From UBA2093 sp049454855 (GTDB lineage: Bacteria; Actinomycetota; Acidimicrobiia; Acidimicrobiales; Ilumatobacteraceae), in assembly GCA_049454855.1 (NCBI GenBank), contig JBMUAQ010000019.1:1-25245 (forward strand): a stretch of 25,245 nt of DNA. Direction: 5' to 3'. The notes beneath the pieces were generated by a model, which was given only the letters and a program-made list of their open reading frames with translations, made no database searches and was not told where the DNA came from. A program made the translations under genes and the position numbers. Shown here piece after piece: positions 20,318 to 25,245 of the stretch (positions are counted from its first letter, which is position 1; the number at the start of each line of letters is the position of its first letter).

Positions 20318-22408
20318 TCAGCCTTTCAGGAGGTTGTCCTCCTGCTCCTCGGTGAAGTACAGATCGATCTCGTCCGCGAGCAACGGGTGGGCCGCCAGGT
20401 CGGGGTCGTCACCGACAATCGCGACGGCGGCGGCGCGTGCGGCCTGGATGAGGTCGAGGTCGCCCTGCAGAGACGCGAGTCGGAGATCGGAGCGGCCCTT
20501 CTGGACGGTGCCCATCAGGGTTCCCTCGCCGCGGAGACGCAGGTCCTCCTCGGCGAGCACGAACCCGTCGGTTGAGTTCACCAGGGCCTCGACACGCGGC
20601 GAGGGGTCGTCGGTGCGGGTGACGAGATGACATCGGGAGGCAACCGTGCCGCGGCCGACGCGGCCGCGCAGCTGGTGCAACTGGGCGATGCCGAACCTGT
20701 CGGCGTCCAGGATCACCATGCGGGTCGCGTTCGGCACGTCGACGCCCACCTCGATCACCGTCGTGGCCACCAGGACGCCCGAGGCACCGCTGCGGAAGCG
20801 TTCCATGACGGCCTCCTTCTCGTTCGACGTCATCCGGCCGTGCAGCAGTTCCACGGTGTGTCCCGCGAGCTCGCCCCCGGCGAGTTCGTCACGGACCTGC
20901 TCCGCCGAGGCAACCTCGAGCTTCTCGCTCTCCTCGATGAGCGGGCACACCACATAGGCCTGCTCGCCGCGTTCCAGCGCGGACCGCACGTCGACCCACA
21001 CCGATGCCACGGCGACCGGGGTGTTCGCCCACCCTGTGTCGATCGGCGTGCGTCCCGGCGGCAGCTCGTCGAGCACACTCACGTCGAGGTCGCCGTACAC
21101 CGTCATCGCCGCCGTGCGCGGGATGGGGGTGGCGGTCATCACGAGCACATCGGGCGTGCCGGCGCCGTCGGCCGACTTGTCGCGCAGGCGGGCCCTCTGG
21201 TCGACCCCGAACCTGTGCTGCTCGTCCACCACCACCAGGCCGAGTGCCGCGAACGACACGCCCTCCTGGATGAGCGCATGCGTGCCGACAACCACATCCA
21301 CCGACCCGTCGGCAAGCCCGGCGAGCACCTGCCGGCGGGCCTCACCAGTGACACGGTTCGTGAGGAGCTCCACCCTCACCGGCCGGCCACCGAACAGGTT
21401 CCCCGCGTCGGGGATCTCGATTCCGTCGAGCAGACGGCGCACCCCGGCAAGGTGCTGCTCAGCGAGCACCTCGGTGGGCACCATGAGCGCGGCCTGGTGC
21501 CCGCCCTGCACCGCGCGCATCATCGCCGACACCGCCACCACCGTCTTGCCTGCGCCCACGTCACCCTGCAGCAACCGGTGCATCGGCGACGGCGCGGCCA
21601 TGTCGTGAGTGATCTCCCCGACGACCCTCTCCTGTGCGGCCGTGAGGGGAAAGGGCAACGACGAGGCGAAGCGTTCGATGAGGGGACCCTCCGTCCTGTG
21701 GCTGATGCCGTGCGAGTCGCGCGCCGCACGCAGCTTGCGCGCCACGAGCATCACCTGCACCCGCAGGACCTCGTCGAACGCGAGCCGGCGCCTTGCGGTG
21801 TCGCGGACCACGAGCGACTCGGGCTGGTGGATGTCGTGCAGCGCTGTGCCCCGCGGGACGAGACCAAGGGAGGCGATGACATCATCGGGAACGGGGTCGG
21901 CGATGCCGCGCGGCACGCAGCGCGCGAGGGTGCTCCCGATCCACCGCGCGAGGTCCCACGTGGTGATGTGCGACTTCTCGCTCTGCGGGTACACCGGAAC
22001 GATGCGCCCGGTGCGGTCACCGATGAGGTCGACCACCGGGTTCGTCATCTGCAGGTACCCGCGGTAGCGCTCGGGCTTGCCGAACACCGCGATGGTGAGT
22101 CCGGGCACCAACTGCTTCTCGCGCCAGCCCTGGTTGAAGAACGTGAGCGAGAGACGACCGGAATCATCCGAGGTGCGCACCGTGACCATTCGCTTGCCCG
22201 TGCGGGTGCGCACGCCGTTCGTCGAGTCGACCGTCACGACGACGAGGGTGGGCAGACCCTCCTCGAGCTGGGCGACCTGCGCCTCGCGCGTGCGGTCGAT
22301 CCACCGCCGCGGGTACGTCTCGAGCAGGTCGAGGACGGACGAGATGCCGAAGGACTCGAGCGCGTCCTTCTTCTTCTCCCCGATGCCCTTGACGACATCG
22401 ATGTCCAT
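20318..22408 (-). CDS. recG: ATP-dependent DNA helicase RecG
   Basis: 696 residues. RecG remodels stalled replication forks and branched DNA. An N-terminal wedge (OB) region includes DLLETYPRRWIDR and VVVTVDS…RLSLTFFNQGW. The helicase core has FPLTAAQERVV (Q-like), Walker A GDVGAGKT, motif Ia MVPTEVLAEQH, THALIQEGV, DEQHRFGVDQR (motif II), VMTATPIPRT (III), then LLHGRMTSNEKEAVM, ATTVIEVGVDVPNAT (V) and QLHQLRGRVGRG (VI). ATG 22408 fits the start of the conserved region; the frame upstream overlaps fakA. The 31-base gap after fakA suggests co-transcription, as in many Gram-positives. Confidence 0.97.
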   Translation of the reverse strand: MDIDVVKGIGEKKKDALESFGISSVLDLLETYPRRWIDRTREAQVAQLEEGLPTLVVVTVDSTNGVRTRTGKRMVTVRTSDDSGRLSLTFFNQGWREKQLVPGLTIAVFGKPERYRGYLQMTNPVVDLIGDRTGRIVPVYPQSEKSHITTWDLARWIGSTLARCVPRGIADPVPDDVIASLGLVPRGTALHDIHQPESLVVRDTARRRLAFDEVLRVQVMLVARKLRAARDSHGISHRTEGPLIERFASSLPFPLTAAQERVVGEITHDMAAPSPMHRLLQGDVGAGKTVVAVSAMMRAVQGGHQAALMVPTEVLAEQHLAGVRRLLDGIEIPDAGNLFGGRPVRVELLTNRVTGEARRQVLAGLADGSVDVVVGTHALIQEGVSFAALGLVVVDEQHRFGVDQRARLRDKSADGAGTPDVLVMTATPIPRTAAMTVYGDLDVSVLDELPPGRTPIDTGWANTPVAVASVWVDVRSALERGEQAYVVCPLIEESEKLEVASAEQVRDELAGGELAGHTVELLHGRMTSNEKEAVMERFRSGASGVLVATTVIEVGVDVPNATRMVILDADRFGIAQLHQLRGRVGRGTVASRCHLVTRTDDPSPRVEALVNSTDGFVLAEEDLRLRGEGTLMGTVQKGRSDLRLASLQGDLDLIQAARAAAVAIVGDDPDLAAHPLLADEIDLYFTEEQEDNLLKG

Positions 22409-22439
22409 TCCCGCCAGCTCTCGGGCGGTGATGGGGTCC

Positions 22440-24122
22440 CTACTCAACGCCGAACAGGTAGGGGTACAGAGGCTGGCCGCCGCGGTGGATCTCCACGGCC
22501 ACGTCGGGCCGGAAACCCTCCACCCACGCAACGATGCGGTCGGTGTCGGCCGGGACAGCGTCGGCACCGATGACCATCGTGAGCAGCTCGGCGGACTCAC
22601 CGACGATGTTCTGGAGCAGCAGTTCGCACGCGGCAACCACCGTCCCCGCAACGGCGACGATGCCGTCGCCGCGCACGATCCCGATCCAGTCGCCGGTGGT
22701 CACGGCACCTGCATCCGTGTTGGTGTCGCGCACCGCCTGCGTGACCTCGCCCGTCGTCATGGACGACGCAGCGGCCGCCATGTTGCGCGCATTCGTCTCT
22801 GCGGATGCCTCGGGGTCGTAGGTGACGAGCGCAGCGAGGGCCTCGGGCATGGAGCACGTGGGGACCACGCGCACGTCCTTGCCGGAGAGAGCGTCCACCT
22901 GCTCGGCAACGGGGATGATGTTCTTGTTGTTCGGGAGGATGATCACCTGTGCGGCGTTCATGTGCTCGACGGCCTCGAGCAGTTCCGCTGTGGAGGGGTT
23001 CAACGTCTGGCCGCCCGTGACGACGCCGTGCACGCCCAGCTGGCCGAACAACTCGGCGAGGCCGTCGCCGCTCGCCACCGCCACCACGGCACACGTGACC
23101 GGCGGGAGACTCGATGCAGGCGGGCGGTGCGAGTGCGCCGCACCGATCGTTGCCTCGCGGGCCGCGTGCTCCTCGGCAACCTCCTCGAAAAGGTCGGTGA
23201 CACGGATCTGCCTCGGGCGGCCGCCCAGTGAAATCGGCGCCTCGATGGCAGCCCCGATGTCGTTCGTGTGGATGTGGCAGTTCCACAGGCCGTCACCGCC
23301 CACGACCACGATGGAGTCGCCGATGCGGCCCCACGCGGCCTTGAACTCGTTCGCGCGGGAGTCCTCGAGGTCGAGGAAGAACATGACCTCGTAGCGGAGC
23401 TCGCTCACATCGACTGAACCGTCGTCACGGTGCCTGAGTGCCACGGCCTCCAGCTGGTCGGCGCTCGGCCCCTCGGTGGTGTCCGGCTCGGGCATCGGGT
23501 CGCCGTCGACCACGTGGATCGCGGAGTCGAGGAGCAGGAGGAACCCGGCACCGCCCGCATCGACCACGCCGGCATCCTTCAGCACGGGCAGCATCTCGGG
23601 TGTGCGCGCGAGCGCGTCACGTCCGGCCTCACGCGCGGCACGGAGTGTGGCGGAGAGGGTGGCACCGTTCGTGACGGCCGCTGCGGCCGCGTCGGCCGAC
23701 TCGCGCACGACGGTGAGGATGGTTCCCTCGATCGGCTTCAGCACTGCCTCGTACGCAGCGGCGGAGGCACGCTTCAGCGCATCGGCAACCCGGCCGGCGT
23801 TGATGCTGCTCTCCTTCGCCTCGGTGATGGTGCCGACGAAGCCACGGAGGATCTGGCTGAGGATGACACCGGAGTTGCCGCGCGCACCCATGAGGGACCC
23901 GTGGCTGATGGCCTTGCACGTGGCCTCCATGCCGACGTCCGCGCCGTCGAGCTCGGCCACGACGGCATCGAGCGTGCGGGCCATGTTCGTCCCGGTGTCG
24001 CCGTCCGGCACGGGGTACACGTTCAGTCGGTTGATCCCCGGGGCGTGGGCCTTCATGGCATCGCGGAAGGTGACCACTGTGCGGCGGATCTCGTCGGCCC
24101 CCAGGAGGTCGGTGGTTGGCAC
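22440..24122 (-). CDS. fakA: fatty acid kinase subunit A-like protein (DAK2/YloV family)
   Basis: 560 residues. The N-terminal DhaL/DAK2 nucleotide-binding domain has NVYPVPDGDTGTNM (about 34-47, metal-binding Asp40 and Asp42), SHGSLMGARGNSGVILSQILRGF and DAGVVDAGGAGFLLLLD. The middle and C-terminal parts (LRYEVMFFLD; HIHTND; ILPNNKNIIPVAEQV; SMPEALAALVTYDPEAS) are those of FakA/YloV. In staphylococci FakA phosphorylates FakB-bound fatty acids, which PlsX can exchange with acyl-ACP. No FakB (DegV-type) gene is in this window, so the role in this organism is inferred. GTG 24122 was chosen from family length and from TACGCT ending 7 bases upstream. Confidence 0.9.
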   Translation of the reverse strand: MPTTDLLGADEIRRTVVTFRDAMKAHAPGINRLNVYPVPDGDTGTNMARTLDAVVAELDGADVGMEATCKAISHGSLMGARGNSGVILSQILRGFVGTITEAKESSINAGRVADALKRASAAAYEAVLKPIEGTILTVVRESADAAAAAVTNGATLSATLRAAREAGRDALARTPEMLPVLKDAGVVDAGGAGFLLLLDSAIHVVDGDPMPEPDTTEGPSADQLEAVALRHRDDGSVDVSELRYEVMFFLDLEDSRANEFKAAWGRIGDSIVVVGGDGLWNCHIHTNDIGAAIEAPISLGGRPRQIRVTDLFEEVAEEHAAREATIGAAHSHRPPASSLPPVTCAVVAVASGDGLAELFGQLGVHGVVTGGQTLNPSTAELLEAVEHMNAAQVIILPNNKNIIPVAEQVDALSGKDVRVVPTCSMPEALAALVTYDPEASAETNARNMAAAASSMTTGEVTQAVRDTNTDAGAVTTGDWIGIVRGDGIVAVAGTVVAACELLLQNIVGESAELLTMVIGADAVPADTDRIVAWVEGFRPDVAVEIHRGGQPLYPYLFGVE

Positions 24123-24129
24123 GGGCAGA

Positions 24130-24135
24130 AGCGTA
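24130..24135 (-). promoter_or_regulatory. -10 box, leaderless promoter of fakA-recG
   Basis: TACGCT on the minus strand, 7 bases before the fakA GTG; the same hexamer precedes the rRNA methyltransferase gene. No ribosome-binding site is present. Confidence 0.5.
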
Positions 24136-24210
24136 GTGAAACGCCGCGCCGCAGGGCATGGGGACCACCACGGGCAGGGGCGATGGGGCACTGCCGGCAC
24201 GCCGGATCGG

Positions 24211-24240
24211 TTGGGGCGGCCCCGAAACGGCTTGTAGGGT
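24211..24240 (+). promoter_or_regulatory. promoter of rpmB
   Basis: -35 TTGGGG (24211-24216) and -10 TAGGGT (24235-24240) are 18 bases apart. Transcription would start near 24247 and give a leader of about 67 bases. The 191-base gap between fakA and rpmB otherwise holds only the fakA promoter and this leader, which can form a small CAGGC/GCCTG hairpin (around 24256-24270). Confidence 0.5.
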
Positions 24241-24313
24241 TGGAACCTGCGTCCACAGGCTCCGTGCCTGCAGGACCCACCGATTCGAAATCCCGTCAAG
24301 CAAGGACTCCGTT

Positions 24314-24508
24314 ATGGCTGCAGTGTGTGAAGTGTGTGGCAAGGGCCCGAGCTGGGGCATGTCCGTGTCGCACTCCCATGTGCGCACCAAGCGCCGCTGG
24401 AACCCGAACATCCAGCGCGTCCGCGCGATCGTGAAGGGCTCCCCTCGCCGGGTGAACGCCTGCACGGCGTGCATCAAGTCCGGCAAGGTGCAGAAGGTCG
24501 CCCGGTAG
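24314..24508 (+). CDS. rpmB: 50S ribosomal protein L28 (bL28), zinc-binding form
   Basis: 64 residues. It begins MAAVCEVCGKGPSWGMSVSHSH-like, with TKRRWNPNIQRVRA and C-terminal VNACTACIKSGKVQK. Four cysteines (C5, C8, C50, C53) make it the zinc-containing C+ paralogue type; actinobacteria often also carry a cysteine-free copy that replaces it when zinc is scarce. The start is set by AAGGA 8 bases before ATG 24314. It is followed 10 bases later by a cold-shock-like gene on the same strand. Confidence 0.97.
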   Translation: MAAVCEVCGKGPSWGMSVSHSHVRTKRRWNPNIQRVRAIVKGSPRRVNACTACIKSGKVQKVAR

Positions 24509-24518
24509 GCACCGGCAC

Positions 24519-24740
24519 ATGCAGGGCGTCATCAAGTCGTACGACCCCTCGAACGGCGAGGGCTCGGTGATTTCCGACACAGACCTCTCCGAGTTCCTCC
24601 TCGCACCGGATGCCCTCGAGGGCTCCGTGTTCCGCATGCTCCGCCAGGGTCAGAGGGTCGTGTTCGACCTCGACCCGACCGGACGTGCCACCCGTCTCCG
24701 CCTCGGGTCAGAAGCGGACATGGGCACTCCCGGCGAATAA
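24519..24740 (+). CDS. divergent cold-shock-domain-like protein
   Basis: 73 residues. The opening MQGVIKSYDPSNGEGSVISD aligns with the start of cold-shock proteins (GTVKWFNxxKGFGFI), and GQRVVFDLDPTGRATRLRL with their C-terminal strands (GQxVxFE…GxxAxxV), so an OB fold is likely. The aromatic residues of RNP1 (FGF) and RNP2 (VFVH) that stack on RNA bases are missing, as is the usual Trp. It lies 10 bases after rpmB and may be co-transcribed. ATG 24519 has no strong ribosome-binding site. The fold assignment is moderately sure; nucleic-acid binding is doubtful. Confidence 0.7.
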   Translation: MQGVIKSYDPSNGEGSVISDTDLSEFLLAPDALEGSVFRMLRQGQRVVFDLDPTGRATRLRLGSEADMGTPGE

Positions 24741-24743
24741 CTT
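24715..24743 (+). promoter_or_regulatory. candidate promoter of pckG
   Basis: -35 CGGACA (24715-24720) and -10 TAACTT (24738-24743), spaced 17 bases, overlap the end of the cold-shock-like gene. The leader to ATG 24803 would be about 53 bases. Confidence 0.35.
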
Positions 24744-24802
24744 GTGGGGCGGAGCGGACATCCCCCGTTCACCACACAGTCACCAAACCGGAGTTGAGAG
24801 CC

Positions 24803-25245
24803 ATGGCAGCTTCCACGACCAACAGCCGACTGAAGTCCTGGGTTGAGCAGTGGGCGGAGATCCTCCAGCCCGACTCAATCCACTGGTGCGACGGGAGTGC
24901 CGACGAGTACGACCGTCTCTGCGCCGAGCTCGTTGCCGCGGGCACGTTCACCAAGCTCGACGAGGCGAAGCGCCCGAACAGCTACTGGGCACATTCCGAC
25001 CCGGGCGACGTGGCGCGAGTCGAGGACCGCACCTTCATCTGCTCCCCGAACCGCGATGATGCCGGACCGAACAACAACTGGCGGGAACCCGCGGAGATGC
25101 GCGCCGAGATGAACGGCCTGTACAAGGGCGCGATGAAAGGCCGCACCATGTACGTGGTGCCCTTCAGCATGGGGCCGCTCGGCTCCCCCATCGCCCACAT
25201 CGGCGTGCAGCTCACCGACTCCGCCTACGTGGCGGTGAGCATGCG
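24803..25245 (+). CDS. pckG: phosphoenolpyruvate carboxykinase (GTP), 5' part
   Basis: The first 147 codons are inside the window and the gene runs off its right edge. GTP-dependent PEPCK converts oxaloacetate to PEP and is the usual actinobacterial type. Recognisable N-terminal segments are VEQWAEILQPDSIHWCDGSADEY-like, RPNSYWAHSDPGDVARVEDRTF, NNNWREPAEM, and MKGRTMYVVPFSMGPLGSPIAHIGVQLTDS, all hallmarks of the GTP form. ATG 24803 follows GGAG about 9 bases upstream. The GTP-binding and metal-binding motifs lie beyond the window, so integrity cannot be judged. Confidence 0.95.
   Translation, partial: MAASTTNSRLKSWVEQWAEILQPDSIHWCDGSADEYDRLCAELVAAGTFTKLDEAKRPNSYWAHSDPGDVARVEDRTFICSPNRDDAGPNNNWREPAEMRAEMNGLYKGAMKGRTMYVVPFSMGPLGSPIAHIGVQLTDSAYVAVSM

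Noticed and set aside
20627..22573. A 648-codon open frame on the plus strand opposite recG, and many similar long frames opposite smc, plsX, ffh and fakA
   Set aside because: These are shadows caused by high G+C and codon bias: their products are rich in His/Arg/Gly/Val with no domain, no ribosome-binding site, and the opposite strand carries a clearly conserved gene.
24241..24313. Stretch with GATTCGAAATCCC that looks like the T arm of a tRNA
   Set aside because: No acceptor, D or anticodon arm can be folded around it and no CCA follows; it lies in the rpmB leader.
1..25245. A hidden defence, toxin-antitoxin, secretion or biosynthetic system
   Set aside because: Nearly every base is accounted for by conserved housekeeping genes and a few small unknown proteins; I found no nuclease-effector pairs, repeats, transposases or integrases that would suggest such a system.

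Overview
The window is GC-rich (roughly two-thirds G+C by eye), densely packed bacterial chromosome. Gene content and order point to Actinomycetota. The run rpsP–KH–rimM–trmD–rplS–DUF2469–yraN and the block smc–mutM–rnc–acpP–plsX–rpmF–DUF177–SepIVA-like–coaD–rsmD–recG follow the order I know from the mycobacterial Rv2898c–Rv2927c neighbourhood. The GTP-type PEP carboxykinase, frequent GTG starts and start codons placed directly after a -10 hexamer fit as well. The short SepIVA-like protein, the lineage-specific secreted proteins, and the absence of rnhB/lepB after rplS and of glnD/glnB/amt between ftsY and ffh suggest a deep-branching actinobacterium, possibly Acidimicrobiia. That placement is inference and was not tested.

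Layout, left to right. 1-3412 is a mixed-strand segment: tRNA-Lys(CTT), a 45-residue Cys-rich protein, an RlmD/RlmCD-like rRNA methyltransferase divergent from ribulose-phosphate epimerase, a Thr-rich secreted and membrane-anchored protein divergent from a 36-residue membrane protein, and a small zinc-ribbon protein. 3409-18667 plus rsmD (to 19218) is a long minus-strand housekeeping array, read right to left: rsmD, coaD, SepIVA-like, DUF177, rpmF, plsX, acpP, rnc, mutM, smc, ftsY, a lipoprotein, ffh, rpsP, khpA, rimM, trmD, rplS, DUF2469, yraN. Many junctions overlap by ATGA or GTGA or are a few bases apart. 19237-24122 holds a small Cys-rich gene (+) and, on the minus strand, fakA/yloV, recG and an SDR oxidoreductase. 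24314-25245 runs on the plus strand: rpmB, a divergent cold-shock-like protein and the start of pckG, cut by the window edge.

The genes cover ribosome production (L19, S16, L32, L28, RimM, TrmD, RsmD, RNase III, KhpA), co-translational targeting (Ffh, FtsY), chromosome segregation and repair (Smc, MutM, RecG), lipid and CoA precursors (ACP, PlsX, FakA, CoaD) and septal growth (SepIVA-like).

I found no mobile element, CRISPR array, toxin-antitoxin, defence locus or biosynthetic cluster, and no obvious new multi-gene system. The most interesting signals are small. Nine genes have a TAnnnT hexamer ending 6-9 bases before the start codon, implying leaderless or nearly leaderless mRNAs, including two compact divergent promoter pairs. 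A hairpin in the rpsP leader buries the ribosome-binding site. The rpmF leader can form two mutually exclusive hairpins. yraN has no standard start codon where homology says it should begin. The epimerase has Gln in place of a usual metal-ligand His. A cold-shock-like protein lacks the RNA-binding aromatic residues. No gene-free stretch exceeds 300 bases; the longest, 24123-24313, is described as promoter and leader.
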